Shown here in pieces: positions 17,021 through 26,125 of a stretch of 64,000 nt of DNA. The notes beneath the pieces are model-generated. The model was not told the origin of the DNA, made no database searches, and worked only from the letters and a program-made list of their open reading frames with translations. Origin of the DNA: CAVSIS01 sp963814875. Lineage in GTDB: Bacteria > Acidobacteriota > Thermoanaerobaculia > Thermoanaerobaculales > Sulfomarinibacteraceae. A program made the position numbers and the translations under genes. The stretch spans positions 6,291 to 70,290 of the forward strand of contig CAWFFJ010000025.1 in NCBI GenBank assembly GCA_963814875.1. The letters run 5' to 3'. How positions within the stretch are numbered: the stretch's first letter is position 1; every line of letters starts with the position of its first letter.

Positions 17021-18112
17021 CTACAAGTTCCCGCGCCGCTCCTGCTCCCGCTCGAGGGACACGAACAGGGCCTTGAAGTTGCCGACCCCGAAGCCGCGGC
17101 TGCCGTGGCGCTCGATGACCTCGAAGAACACGGTCGGGCGGTCCTGCAGCGGGTGGGTGAAGATCTGCAGTAAATAGCCGTCCTCGTCGCGGTCGACCAG
17201 GATGCCGAGATCGCGCAGCTCGTCGATGTCCTCGTCGATCGCTCCGACCCGCTTCGCGAGCTCGTCGTAGTAGGTGTCGGGGACGCGCAGGAAGTCGATC
17301 TCGCGCTCGCGCAGCGCCCGCACCGTGGCACAGATGTCGGCGGTGTTCATTGCGACGTGCTGGATGCCGGGGCCGTTGTACCAGTCGAGGTACTCGTCGA
17401 TCTGCGACTTCTTCTTGCCCTCGGCGGGCTCGTTGATCGGCAGCTTGATCCGGCGGCCGTCCTCCATCACCTTGCTCATCAGTGCCGAGTAGTCGGTGCT
17501 GATGTCCTCGTCCGAGAAGTGGGCGAGCTGAGTGAAGCCCATCACGCGCTCGAACCACTGAACCCAGTAGTCCATCTCGCCGAGGTGGACGTTGGTGACC
17601 ATGTGGTCGATGGCGACGAGCCCTGTGGGCGCGGTGCCGACGGCGTCGAGTGATTGGTAGCCGGGCGCGAACACGCCGCCGTAGGCCGAGCGCTCGACGA
17701 GCTTGATGACGGTGTCGCCGGCGTACTTGACGATGCCGGTCTTGAGCACACCGTCCGCGTCCTCAGTCGCGGTCACCGGCTGGAGGATGGTCGCGCCGCG
17801 GTGCTTGACCTCGCGCATCGCCGCCTCGACGTCGGCGCTGGCGAGGGCGAGAACCTTGACCCCGTCACCGTGGAGCTGGCAGTGGCGCGCAACCTCGTGG
17901 TCGGGCGTGAGCGCGCTCGTGACCACGAAGCGCACCTTGCCCTGCTGCAGGACGTAGCTCGCGCGGTCGCGGCAGCCGGTGTCCAGGCCCATCCGCGCGA
18001 CCGGCTTGAAGCCGAACGCCTTGTCGTAGAAGTGGGCGGCCTGCTTGGCGTTGCCCACCCAGAACTCGGCGTGGTCGAAGCCCTGCAGTCGAAGGAAGTC
18101 GCTCGAGGTCAT
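17021..18112 (-). CDS. hpd: 4-hydroxyphenylpyruvate dioxygenase
   Basis: 363 residues from ATG 18112 (GAGGGGG upstream); the frame opens at 18130 but the shorter start has the ribosome site. Two vicinal-oxygen-chelate domains are visible. The iron ligands fit: His in AIDHMVTNV, His in GIQHVAMNT and Glu in FFEVIERHG. The C-terminal lid GSRGFGVGNFKALF is highly characteristic. The enzyme converts 4-hydroxyphenylpyruvate to homogentisate in tyrosine breakdown. Homogentisate dioxygenase is not adjacent; upstream on the same strand is a tandem-ACT protein 112 bp away, which could sense aromatic amino acids. Confidence 0.95.
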   Translation of the reverse strand: MTSSDFLRLQGFDHAEFWVGNAKQAAHFYDKAFGFKPVARMGLDTGCRDRASYVLQQGKVRFVVTSALTPDHEVARHCQLHGDGVKVLALASADVEAAMREVKHRGATILQPVTATEDADGVLKTGIVKYAGDTVIKLVERSAYGGVFAPGYQSLDAVGTAPTGLVAIDHMVTNVHLGEMDYWVQWFERVMGFTQLAHFSDEDISTDYSALMSKVMEDGRRIKLPINEPAEGKKKSQIDEYLDWYNGPGIQHVAMNTADICATVRALREREIDFLRVPDTYYDELAKRVGAIDEDIDELRDLGILVDRDEDGYLLQIFTHPLQDRPTVFFEVIERHGSRGFGVGNFKALFVSLEREQERRGNL

Positions 18113-18224
18113 GGTGTCTCGCCCCCTCATCGGTGTCCGAGAGAAGTGAACGGTCCCGCGAAGGCGGGGATTCCTCGCGGGCGGGACCGCGCCGCGCTCC
18201 TTCGCACCGCGGCGGTGGCCGGCG

Positions 18225-18638
18225 TCAGCCCGAAAGAGCGTGCTGCGCGCGGTCGGCGTCCCGGGCGTTGAGGTACATCACCGCGGTGAACCCCCCGCGG
18301 CCGTCGGTGAGACCGACCGCGGCGGACAGGTTGATGCCGGCGTCGGCGAGCCGGCGGTGGAGATCGGCCAGCGCTCCCACCTGGTCGTCGCCCCGGATCA
18401 GCAGCGCGGCGTGGGGTCCCTCGATCCCGCACCCCTCACCCTCCGCCACGCGCAGCAGCACGTCGGGGTCCTCGGGGAAGAAGACCAGCTGAGTCTGCTC
18501 CACGCCCATCGGGATCGCGGTGAACGCGAGCAGGTTGACGCCTTCGGCGGCGAGAACCGAGAGCAGGCGCGCGCCCTCACCGGGCTGCTCACGGACGTGA
18601 CAGTAGAAGTACTCGACGCGGCGGATCTCGGTGGCCAT
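18225..18638 (-). CDS. Tandem ACT-domain protein
   Basis: 137 residues with two ACT-type beta-alpha-beta repeats: VEYFYCHVREQPGEGARLLS followed by EGVNLLAFTAIPMG, and ALLIRGDDQVGALADLHRRL followed by DAGINLSAAVGLTDG. The glycine-containing turns at the strand/helix junctions are the usual amino-acid binding sites. GGAAGGAGAGCC provides a ribosome site. There is no catalytic domain, so it is probably a stand-alone sensor or a small regulatory subunit. Its position just upstream of the hpd gene suggests a link to tyrosine or phenylalanine metabolism; this is inference. Confidence 0.75.
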   Translation of the reverse strand: MATEIRRVEYFYCHVREQPGEGARLLSVLAAEGVNLLAFTAIPMGVEQTQLVFFPEDPDVLLRVAEGEGCGIEGPHAALLIRGDDQVGALADLHRRLADAGINLSAAVGLTDGRGGFTAVMYLNARDADRAQHALSG

Positions 18639-18964
18639 GGCGGCTCTCCTTCCGGCTGGCGGCTCGTTTCCCTTTCATGGTACCTGCGCTGTGCCACGAG
18701 GAGGGCCGGCGGCTTCTGTGGAGAATGCGTCGCAACTACTGCAATTCTCCGATTGACCTCTCGGCAAGACATTCCGGATTGCGGGCGGGCCAATGAAGGC
18801 ATACCATGCCGTCAACGAACCGAGCAACCCGAACCAGAGGCTCGTCCACCCGACGTCTGGCAGCGTGGAATCCGGCGGTGGTCCGCAGGGACCAAACGGG
18901 CGTGCTCGCGTGAGAACGGCGCAAAGGGGGCGCGGAACCAGCGTGCGCCGGGGGGTGAACGTCG
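18639..18964. other. Divergent intergenic region (326 bp)
   Basis: This region separates the leftward ACT-hpd pair from the rightward large secreted protein and must hold both promoters. I see no convincing -35/-10 pair, no palindrome of note and no additional coding frame. A GGGGGG stretch at about 18950 serves as the ribosome site of the rightward gene. Confidence 0.5.
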
Positions 18965-21900
18965 ATGACCGATCGCGCGTGGTCCATTGCGTTGATGTCG
19001 TCTCTCTCCCTCTGTCTTCTCGCGGCGGCATCGGCGTTCGCCGGAGTCGGCGAGTGGACCCCGATCGGTCCCAATGCAGCGCAGGTCGCCGACGTCGCGA
19101 TCGCGCCCGGTAACCCGCAAGTGGTATACGCCGCAGCCTCTCGGGCGGGCATCTTCCGCAGCGGCGACGGCGGCGTGACATGGGCCCGCACGACGCTGCC
19201 GGCGTCCGACGTCTACATACAGGCGGTTGCAGTCCCGGACGGCGGCGTCGACACGGTCTATGCCGGATCGTGGGGCAACGGCGTCTACAAGAGCGTGGAC
19301 GGCGGCGCCACCTGGGCACGTGTGACCGCGGCGCTCGGCAACCTTGATGCGTTGCACATCGTCACGCACCCGTCAGACCCCGACACCGTGTGGGCGGCGA
19401 CTTGGGGTCAGGGGGTGATCCGAACCACCGACGGCGGCGCCACCTGGAGCACCTTCGCGGCAGGCCTAACGACGCCTCAGGTCTACCGATTGGCGGTCGA
19501 TCCCGGCGACCCGCAGACGCTCTACGCCGGGACCTTCGGCGGCGGTGTGTTCATGAGCACCGACGGCGGCGAAAGCTGGACCCCGCGCGGGCTCGCCGGG
19601 AAGTACGTCTACGCCATCACCGTCGACCCGACCGACTCATTCCGCGTGGTTGCAGGCGTCTACCAGAGCGGCATCTGGGTCAGCTCCGACCGCGGTGCGA
19701 CCTGGGTCGCGTCGGGGACGGGCATGGGTGCCGTCTCTGTCAACGACGTCGTCGTGCACCCGGCAGACTCGTCGGTCATGTACGCCGGTGCCCAGACCGG
19801 GGCCTTCAAGAGCACCGACCGCGGTGCAAGCTGGGCGAAGACCGGCGCCGGCGTGCTGCTGACACAGGTGTCGCGTTGCGTGGTCGATCCGGCGCATCCA
19901 GGGACCGTGCTCGCCGGGACCTTCGGCGGCGGGATGGCCCGGACGGCGGACGGCGGTTCCAGCTGGACCCCGGTCAACTTGGGGCTGACCGCGTCGTGGG
20001 TCGAGGCGTTGGCGCTCGACCAGGGGGGCGGCCCAGCCCTGTACGCCGGCCTGGCGCCGGGCGGAGTGTTTGCCACCTCGGACCGGGGCGCGACCTGGAC
20101 CGGGACGGCAGCGGTTCTCGCGCCCACGAAGACACGGGCGTTCGCCGTAGCCCCGGTGCATCCGAGGACGGTGTTCGCCGGAACGGACGGCGAGGGCCTG
20201 TTCCGCAGCGTCGACGGCGGTCTCACGTGGTCTGATGCGGGCGCTGGCCTCGGTGGCCGCAGTGTCCTGTCGCTCGCACTCGACCCCGCGGCGCCGTCGA
20301 CCGTCCTAGCCGGTACCCGCAGCGGTGTGTTGCGAAGCGTCGACGGCGGTGCGAGCTGGGCCCAGGGCAACGCCGGTCTCACTGATCTCGTTGTCTACGC
20401 GCTCGCGATCGACCCAAACGGCTCCGGCGTCGCCTTCGCGGGGACGAATGCGGGCGGAGTGTTCCGCAGCGTCGACGGCGGCGCGACCTGGTCCCCGGCG
20501 GGGAGCGGAACATCCGGCCTCCGCGTCAACGCGATTGCAATTGACCCCTCAGAATCCGACACGGTTTATGCGGGGCGACTTTCGGCAGTCGTCAAGAGCA
20601 CCGACGGAGGGAACACCTGGAGCGAGGTCGGCGCCAGTCTCCCTCGGAGAAACGTCAGTGCCGTCATGGTCGACCCCGGCCACCCCGCGACGGTCTACGC
20701 GGGCGTTCCCGAGCTGGGTGTCTATCGGTCAACCGACGGCGGCGCGAGCTGGAGCACTCTGAACACCGGCCTCGACGACCTCAGGGTCACCGCGCTCGCC
20801 TACGATCCTTCGCCGCCGGCGACCCTGTTCGCGGCCACCGAGTACCGTGGGGTGTACGCCTACACCTTCGGCTCCTGCCCGGCCCCGACCGGCCTCGCCA
20901 ACAACACCGCCGCGGACGTTTCGAGCTGTACCAAGAGCGGGGTGCGGGTCGAGTGGAGCGACCCCGCCAGCTGGGGCGACGGCGGCAGCGGGACGCGCAC
21001 CTTCGCGGTGCTGCGCGACGGCGCGGCCATCGCCTCAGGGCTCGCCGCGAGCAGCCACGTCTACACCGACACCGGCGGGGTGGCGGGCGTGACCTACACC
21101 TACGCGGTGCGCGCGACCAACGGCTGTGGCGCCTCGGCCACCACCACCGGCGCGGCAGCTGCGGACGTGGTCGGCACGCCCACGATCACTGCACAGCCCG
21201 CCGATGTCACGATCCTGACCGGTCACACCGCGACCCTCGCCGTGACCGCGACCGGCGCCACGGGCACCCAGTGGTACCGCGGGACGAGCGGCGACACGGC
21301 GCACCCGATCGCGGGCGCGACCTCGGCGAGCTACACCACGCTGGCGCTCGCGGCCACCACGAGCTACTGGGTGCGGGTGTCGAACGGCTGCGGCAGCGTC
21401 GACAGCGCGACCGCGACGGTGACGGTCATCGGCGCCCCCACGGAGCACGCGGTCATGGTCCCGGTGGTCGCCCACTGGCCCGGCGCCGGCGGCACCGCGT
21501 GGCGGTCGGACGTCTCGGTGGTCAACCGGAACGCCGGCCCGGCGACCGTGGTGCTGGAGTACACCTCGGTGGTGGACTCGACCACCGCCGCCCACGAGGC
21601 GTCGGTCCCGGCGGGCGGGACCATGATGTGGCGCGACGTCCTCGTCACCGCCTTCGGGCTGGCCCAGAGCGGCACCGGCAAGGGCACCCTGAAGGTCGCC
21701 TCCGACCTGCCCGTGACGGTCGCCTCGCGGACCTACAACCAGACCCCGCAAGGCACCTTCGGCCAGTACATGCCCAGCGTCGAGACCGGCTCCGCCCTGG
21801 CGCCGGGAGAGGTGGGCGTCCTGCCGCACCTGACTCAGAACGGCGCCTACCGCACCCACGTCGGCCTCGCCAACCTGAGCTCGGGCCTCTCGTGCAGCGG

Positions 21901-22861
21901 CCGCATCACCCTCCACGATCAAAGTGGACACACCGTCGGCAGCCCGGTCACCCTGGCCGTGGAGCCCGGCCGCTCGCTCCAGCAGGACTACGTCTTCACC
22001 GTCGCAGGGGCGGGTCCCCAGGACGTCGCCTACGCGACCGTCGAGGTGCTCACGGCGGGGTGCCGGATGTGGGCCTACGGCTCGGTGGTCGATGCCGCGA
22101 CCGGCGACCCGACCACGATTCCGATCCAGCCGCAGGCCGGTGCATCAGCCGCCTCACCGGCGGTGGCGACGACCTACGTCGTGCCGGTGGTGGCGCACTG
22201 GCCGGGGGCGGGGGACACCGCGTGGCGCTCCGACGTGTCGGTGGTCAACCGGTCCACGAGCACGGCCAACGTGACCCTGAGCTACGCCTCGGTCACCGAC
22301 ACGATGACCGGGAGCTACGCCACCACGGTGGCCGCCGGCGCGACCGTGATGTGGCGCGACGTGCTGGTCGCGGTGCTCGGCCTGGCGCCGAGCGGCACCA
22401 ACAAGGGCACGCTCAAGGTGGTCTCGAACGTGCCGCTCACGGTCGCCTCGCGGACCTACAACGAGACTCCGCAGGGGACCTTCGGCCAGTACATCCCAGC
22501 GCTCGAGGCGGGCTCGACGGTGTCCAACGGACAGACGGGCATCCTGCCCCACCTGACCCAGAACGCGGCCTATCGCACCCATGTCGGGTTCGCCAACCTG
22601 TCGTCGAGCGGGAGCTGCACCGGGAGGTTCCGGCTGTTCGGACCGACCGGCGCGGCGCTCGGCAGCCCGGTCGAGGTCACTGCGGCGGCGGGTCGCTCGA
22701 TCCAGCGCGACTACGTCTTCGCCGCGGCGGGGGCGGGCACGGCGGAGGTCGCTTACGCGACGGTCGACGTGGTGACCGGCACCTGCGAGGCGTGGGCCTA
22801 CGCCTCGGTGGTCGACGCCGCCACCGGCGACCCGACCACGATTCCGGTGCAGGAGGAGTAG
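18965..22861 (+). CDS. Large secreted BNR/Vps10-repeat protein with duplicated C-terminal domain
   Basis: 1298 residues with a signal peptide (ALMSSLSLCLLAAASAFA). Residues about 28-635 are at least a dozen BNR-type repeats, each carrying a variant of V-x-x-S-x-D-G-G-x-x-W followed by 'DP..P.TVYAGT..GVF'. This predicts a beta-propeller or stacked propellers like sialidase/Vps10 surfaces. A fibronectin-like segment follows (about 640-740), then an Ig-like domain (PTITAQPADVTILTGHTATL). Two tandem copies of a roughly 230-residue domain starting VPVVAHWPGAG follow (residues about 827-1057 and 1069-1298). No catalytic residues are evident; likely an exported binding or matrix protein. It ends just before a strong hairpin. 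Confidence 0.8.
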   Translation: MTDRAWSIALMSSLSLCLLAAASAFAGVGEWTPIGPNAAQVADVAIAPGNPQVVYAAASRAGIFRSGDGGVTWARTTLPASDVYIQAVAVPDGGVDTVYAGSWGNGVYKSVDGGATWARVTAALGNLDALHIVTHPSDPDTVWAATWGQGVIRTTDGGATWSTFAAGLTTPQVYRLAVDPGDPQTLYAGTFGGGVFMSTDGGESWTPRGLAGKYVYAITVDPTDSFRVVAGVYQSGIWVSSDRGATWVASGTGMGAVSVNDVVVHPADSSVMYAGAQTGAFKSTDRGASWAKTGAGVLLTQVSRCVVDPAHPGTVLAGTFGGGMARTADGGSSWTPVNLGLTASWVEALALDQGGGPALYAGLAPGGVFATSDRGATWTGTAAVLAPTKTRAFAVAPVHPRTVFAGTDGEGLFRSVDGGLTWSDAGAGLGGRSVLSLALDPAAPSTVLAGTRSGVLRSVDGGASWAQGNAGLTDLVVYALAIDPNGSGVAFAGTNAGGVFRSVDGGATWSPAGSGTSGLRVNAIAIDPSESDTVYAGRLSAVVKSTDGGNTWSEVGASLPRRNVSAVMVDPGHPATVYAGVPELGVYRSTDGGASWSTLNTGLDDLRVTALAYDPSPPATLFAATEYRGVYAYTFGSCPAPTGLANNTAADVSSCTKSGVRVEWSDPASWGDGGSGTRTFAVLRDGAAIASGLAASSHVYTDTGGVAGVTYTYAVRATNGCGASATTTGAAAADVVGTPTITAQPADVTILTGHTATLAVTATGATGTQWYRGTSGDTAHPIAGATSASYTTLALAATTSYWVRVSNGCGSVDSATATVTVIGAPTEHAVMVPVVAHWPGAGGTAWRSDVSVVNRNAGPATVVLEYTSVVDSTTAAHEASVPAGGTMMWRDVLVTAFGLAQSGTGKGTLKVASDLPVTVASRTYNQTPQGTFGQYMPSVETGSALAPGEVGVLPHLTQNGAYRTHVGLANLSSGLSCSGRITLHDQSGHTVGSPVTLAVEPGRSLQQDYVFTVAGAGPQDVAYATVEVLTAGCRMWAYGSVVDAATGDPTTIPIQPQAGASAASPAVATTYVVPVVAHWPGAGDTAWRSDVSVVNRSTSTANVTLSYASVTDTMTGSYATTVAAGATVMWRDVLVAVLGLAPSGTNKGTLKVVSNVPLTVASRTYNETPQGTFGQYIPALEAGSTVSNGQTGILPHLTQNAAYRTHVGFANLSSSGSCTGRFRLFGPTGAALGSPVEVTAAAGRSIQRDYVFAAAGAGTAEVAYATVDVVTGTCEAWAYASVVDAATGDPTTIPVQEE
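21445..22858 (+). repeat. Tandem duplication of a ~690-bp domain-coding unit
   Basis: Unit 1 (about 21445-22135) and unit 2 (about 22170-22858) encode proteins alike throughout: VPVVAHWPGAG, TAWRSDVSVVNR, MWRDVLV, KGTLKV, VASRTYN-x-TPQGTFGQY, LPHLTQN-x-AYRTHVG and WAY-x-SVVDAATGDPTTIP occur in both in the same order. Nucleotide similarity is obvious, pointing to a fairly recent intragenic duplication. Confidence 0.85.
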
Positions 22862-22881
22862 CCGAGGGACTGGGAAGAAGA

Positions 22882-22917
22882 ACAACGGGCCGCCGGCTTC
22901 AGCCGACGGCCCGTTGT
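22882..22917. terminator. Bidirectional terminator hairpin
   Basis: A 17-bp inverted pair with a 2-base loop. The left arm begins ACAACGGGCC and the right arm ends GGCCCGTTGT, with one mismatch (16 of 17). It lies between the converging BNR-protein and cydB genes, 21 bp and 19 bp from their stops, which is the expected place for a shared terminator. Confidence 0.8.
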
Positions 22918-22935
22918 GTGTGAGGCTGAGAGCGG

Positions 22936-23964
22936 TCAGTAGGCGGTCTCGGGGCTGCCGAGGTTCGCTTCCGTGATCGGAAAAGAGAAGGTCCGGTAGA
23001 CCCAGAGCTGGTAGAGCAGCACCAGCGGCACGAACACCAGCACCACCCCGAGCATGATCGACAGGGTGAGGTGGGTCGACGAGCTGTTGAAGGCGGTCAG
23101 GGTCGCGGCAGGGTCGAGGCTCGAGGGGAGCAGGCGGGGGTAGAGGCCGGCGACGCCGAACGCGGTCGCGCCGGCGATGGTCGCCGCCGAGGCGCCCCAC
23201 GCCTTCCAGTAGGCGCCCTTGGCGAGGAAGAGGCGGCTGCCGAGGAGGCCCGCGACGGCGAGCAGGGGGAAGATCGCGAGTACCGGCCAACGGCCGATGT
23301 TGGCGTAGAGGTCGGTGGCGAAGAAGCTCGCGGCGAGGAAGGCGACCGCGACCACGAGCAGCGCAGGCCACAGCCGTGCCGCCATGCGCGCACCGCGCGC
23401 GCCCATCTCGCCACCGGCCTTGACCGCTAGCCACAGCGAGCCGTGGACGGTGAACAGGAGCACGAACAGCACCCCACCGAGCAGTCCGTAGGGGTTGAGC
23501 AGGGTGAAGAGGTTGCCGTGCAGGATGCCCTCGGTGTCGAGCGGCAGGCCCTTGAAGATGTTGGCGAAGGCGACGCCGAGCAGCAGCGCGGGCAGGAAGG
23601 AGCCGACCACCATGCAGGTGTCCCAGGTCCGCCGCCACCAGGTCGCGGTCTCCTTGGAGCGCATCTCGAACGAGATCCCGCGCAGGATGAGCGCGAACAG
23701 GAGCAGCATCAGCGGGGTGTACAGCGACGAGAACATCACCGCATAGGTCTTCGGAAAGGCGGCGAAGGTCGCGCCGCCGGCGGTCAGCAGCCAGACCTCG
23801 TTGCCGTCCCAGAACGGGCCCTGGACGTTGAAGATCAGGCGGCGCTCACCGTCAGTCCTGGCCAGGAACGGCATCAGGCTGCCGAGGCCGAGGTCGAAGC
23901 CGTCGAGCATGAAGTAGACCGTCCACAGGACTCCCCAGAGGATGAACCAGATCGTCTCGAGCAT
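22936..23964 (-). CDS. cydB: Cytochrome bd ubiquinol oxidase subunit II
   Basis: 342 residues with about eight hydrophobic segments. It begins MLETIWFILWGVLWTVYFML and has the conserved DGFDLGLGSL and GPFWDGNEVWLLTAGGATFA motifs that define CydB, plus GLLGGVLFVLLFTVHG. It is the membrane partner of CydA, in the same orientation with a 15-bp gap. The complex reduces oxygen to water using quinol, with high affinity, and tolerates nitric oxide or low oxygen. Confidence 0.95.
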   Translation of the reverse strand: MLETIWFILWGVLWTVYFMLDGFDLGLGSLMPFLARTDGERRLIFNVQGPFWDGNEVWLLTAGGATFAAFPKTYAVMFSSLYTPLMLLLFALILRGISFEMRSKETATWWRRTWDTCMVVGSFLPALLLGVAFANIFKGLPLDTEGILHGNLFTLLNPYGLLGGVLFVLLFTVHGSLWLAVKAGGEMGARGARMAARLWPALLVVAVAFLAASFFATDLYANIGRWPVLAIFPLLAVAGLLGSRLFLAKGAYWKAWGASAATIAGATAFGVAGLYPRLLPSSLDPAATLTAFNSSSTHLTLSIMLGVVLVFVPLVLLYQLWVYRTFSFPITEANLGSPETAY

Positions 23965-23979
23965 CTCGCACCTCCCCCG

Positions 23980-25329
23980 TCACGCCCGCGCCGGGGCGCC
24001 GGCCGAGACCGAGGCCGGAGCGTCGGTCGCGATCGGTCCCCGCCGTGCGTACTTGAAGAGCAGGTAGAAGTCGGCAACGCCGAGCAGGGTGTAGACGAGG
24101 ATGAAGCCGACCGCGCTGATCGCGACCTGAGCCGTGGCCAGGGGAGAGACCGCGTCGGAGGTGCGCATCACTCCGTACACGATCCACGGCTGACGGCCGA
24201 CCTCGGACAGCGTCCAGCCGAGCTCGTTGGTCAGGTAGGGCAGGGGGATCGCCCACACCAGCAGCTTGAGCAGCAGCGGGCTGCCCTCGAGGGGCGCTTT
24301 GCGGCGTGCGAAGGCCCACGCCGACAACGCGATGAACACGAAAGCCAGGCCGACCATGATCCGGAACGAGAGGAACGCCGGCAGCACCGGCGGCCGGTCC
24401 CCGGGGGGAACCTCCTTGAGGCCCTTGACCACGGCATCGGCATCGTAGTGCGCGAGCAGCGAGAGCATCTTCGGGATCGAGAGCCCTTCGACCAGGTTGC
24501 GCTCGTTGGCGGCGTCGGGCCACTGGATCAGGTTCATGGGTGCGCCGGCGACGGTCTCCCACTGCGCTTCCATCGCCGCCAGCTTCATCGGCTGCTTGGT
24601 GCCCAGGATCTCGGCGTTCATGTGGCCCTGGGCGACCTCGAACAGCGCAAAGATCAGCGTCCATGCGGCCGCGACCTTGAACGACTTGGAGAACAGCGAG
24701 ACGTGCTGGCGGCGCAGCAGGTGCCACGCGGAGATGCCGAGCACGAAGAAGCCGGCCGTGATGTAGGCGCCGCCGACGGTGTGGACCACCTCGAGGATGG
24801 CGAAGCGCTGGCTGATGACGGCCAAGAAGTCGGTCAGCTCGGCGCGGCCGTTGCGGATCACGTAGCCGACCGGGCTCTGCATCCAGGCGTTGGCGACCAG
24901 GATCCAGAACGCCGACACGTTGGAGGCGATCGCCACCAGCCAGATCGAGGTCAGGTGAGTCTTCTTCGACAGCCGGTTCCAGCCGAAGAACCACACCGCG
25001 ATGAAGGTCGACTCGAGGAAGAATGCCGCCGTCGCCTCGATCGCGAGCAGCGAGCCGAAGACGTCGCCGACGAAGGCCGAGTAACGCGACCAGTTGGTGC
25101 CGAACTGGAACTCGAGGGTGATGCCGGTGACCACTCCGATGGCGAAGTTGATCAGGAACAGCTTGCCCCAGAACTTCGTCATCCGCAGGTAGTCGTCGTC
25201 GCCGGTACGGACCCACAGGGTCTGCATGATCGCGACCAGCATCGACAGGCCCAGGGTCAGTGGTACGAACAGGAAGTGAAAGTACGTCGCGATCGCGAAC
25301 TGCAGGCGGGACAGCAGCAGAACGTCCAC
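23980..25329 (-). CDS. cydA: Cytochrome bd ubiquinol oxidase subunit I
   Basis: 449 residues. Haem ligands and conserved residues are in place: His in SRLQFAIATYFHFLFVPLTL (b595), the IEATAAFFLEST glutamates, His in EVVHTVGG, Met in FLSFRIMVGLAF (b558), and GWTLSEVGRQPWIVYG near the C-terminus. The loop between helices 6 and 7 is short, i.e. the short Q-loop form, and the protein is at the small end for the family. It lies 14 bp after an Rrf2-type regulator and before cydB, so a three-gene operon is likely. Confidence 0.95.
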   Translation of the reverse strand: MDVLLLSRLQFAIATYFHFLFVPLTLGLSMLVAIMQTLWVRTGDDDYLRMTKFWGKLFLINFAIGVVTGITLEFQFGTNWSRYSAFVGDVFGSLLAIEATAAFFLESTFIAVWFFGWNRLSKKTHLTSIWLVAIASNVSAFWILVANAWMQSPVGYVIRNGRAELTDFLAVISQRFAILEVVHTVGGAYITAGFFVLGISAWHLLRRQHVSLFSKSFKVAAAWTLIFALFEVAQGHMNAEILGTKQPMKLAAMEAQWETVAGAPMNLIQWPDAANERNLVEGLSIPKMLSLLAHYDADAVVKGLKEVPPGDRPPVLPAFLSFRIMVGLAFVFIALSAWAFARRKAPLEGSPLLLKLLVWAIPLPYLTNELGWTLSEVGRQPWIVYGVMRTSDAVSPLATAQVAISAVGFILVYTLLGVADFYLLFKYARRGPIATDAPASVSAGAPARA

Positions 25330-25343
25330 TCGCTCCTCCTTCC

Positions 25344-25835
25344 TCAGTCCCCCCGGTGGTGCTGCCGGGTGGGGAGGCTACCCGCCGGTGCATCGGAGGG
25401 CGGATAACCGTGGTGAGAGACGTGTTCTTCGAGTTTGTTGGCAAGCTCGGAGAACCGGATCTTCCCGAGGTCGGCCTCGAGGTTTCGCGTGACGCGGGTC
25501 CACTCGCGCTGCACGGGGCAGGACTCGGAAAGGGGGCAGGCCTCGGGGACGTCGACGCAGCGGTTGAGCACGACCTCGCCCTCGAGCGCGCGGACCACGT
25601 CGAGCAGCGAGACCTCGGCGGCCGGCCGTGCGAGACGGATGCCGCCACGGTTGCCACGGACCGTCTCGACCAATCCGGCGGCCGCCAGCTTGCGCACGAT
25701 GCGGCGCACGAACGGCTGTGGCAGGAGACGCCGGTCGGCGATGGTCGCGATGGGAACGAGGGCCCCGGGTTCGAGGGCAGCGAGGTGGAGGATGACGCGT
25801 GCTGCGTAGTCTGTGTGGCGACCTATTCCTATCAA
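25344..25835 (-). CDS. Rrf2-family Fe-S transcriptional regulator (NsrR/IscR-like)
   Basis: 163 residues with the Rrf2 winged helix: TDYAARVILHLAAL, then IATIADRRLLPQPFVRRIVR as recognition region and RGNRGGIRLARPA as wing. Three cysteines in CVDVPEACPLSESC are spaced C-x6-C-x5-C, like the cluster ligands of NsrR and IscR, so an Fe-S cluster sensing NO, oxygen or iron status is likely. The best start is TTG 25835 with AGAGG five bases upstream. It is the first gene of the cydAB operon, and a palindrome lies inside its own promoter, which suggests autoregulation and control of the oxidase. Confidence 0.88.
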   Translation of the reverse strand: MIGIGRHTDYAARVILHLAALEPGALVPIATIADRRLLPQPFVRRIVRKLAAAGLVETVRGNRGGIRLARPAAEVSLLDVVRALEGEVVLNRCVDVPEACPLSESCPVQREWTRVTRNLEADLGKIRFSELANKLEEHVSHHGYPPSDAPAGSLPTRQHHRGD

Positions 25836-25868
25836 GGAGACCTCTTCGCAAGAACGTTGCTCGGATTG

Positions 25869-25897
25869 AATATGACTAATTTAGTCTCCTTTGTCAA
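25869..25897 (-). promoter_or_regulatory. Promoter and 13-bp operator of the rrf2-cydAB operon
   Basis: On the minus strand TTGACA (25892-25897) is followed after 17 bases by CATATT (25869-25874), matching a sigma70 promoter at 6/6 and 4/6. The spacer holds a palindrome at 25874-25886 (GACTAATTTAGTC on the plus strand), the style of site bound by Rrf2 proteins. The block is conspicuously AT-rich against the surroundings. Confidence 0.7.
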
Positions 25898-26125
25898 GGG
25901 CCGCCGTCGAAGTCCGCCGAGGAGGCTGCTGTCGCGTGTGAGCGTGAGGATGGGCGCACATCGACACTATGAGTGCGCGGTTGTCCTGACGGCTTCTCCA
26001 GCCTCGCGGTCGGCGCTCGCGCGGGAGGGCACCGCCGCAAAGATCGGACCTGCCGCGGCGAAGTTGCCCTAGGGGGAGGATGCACCTACCCTGGGCGGGC
26101 CCGGCTCGCGGGCAGGAGGTGCCGG

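Noticed and set aside
23443..25407. A 654-codon open frame on the plus strand opposite cydA and cydB
   Set aside because: It is a high-GC antisense shadow: extremely rich in Gln, Arg, Glu and His with no recognisable domain, while both minus-strand genes are unmistakable.
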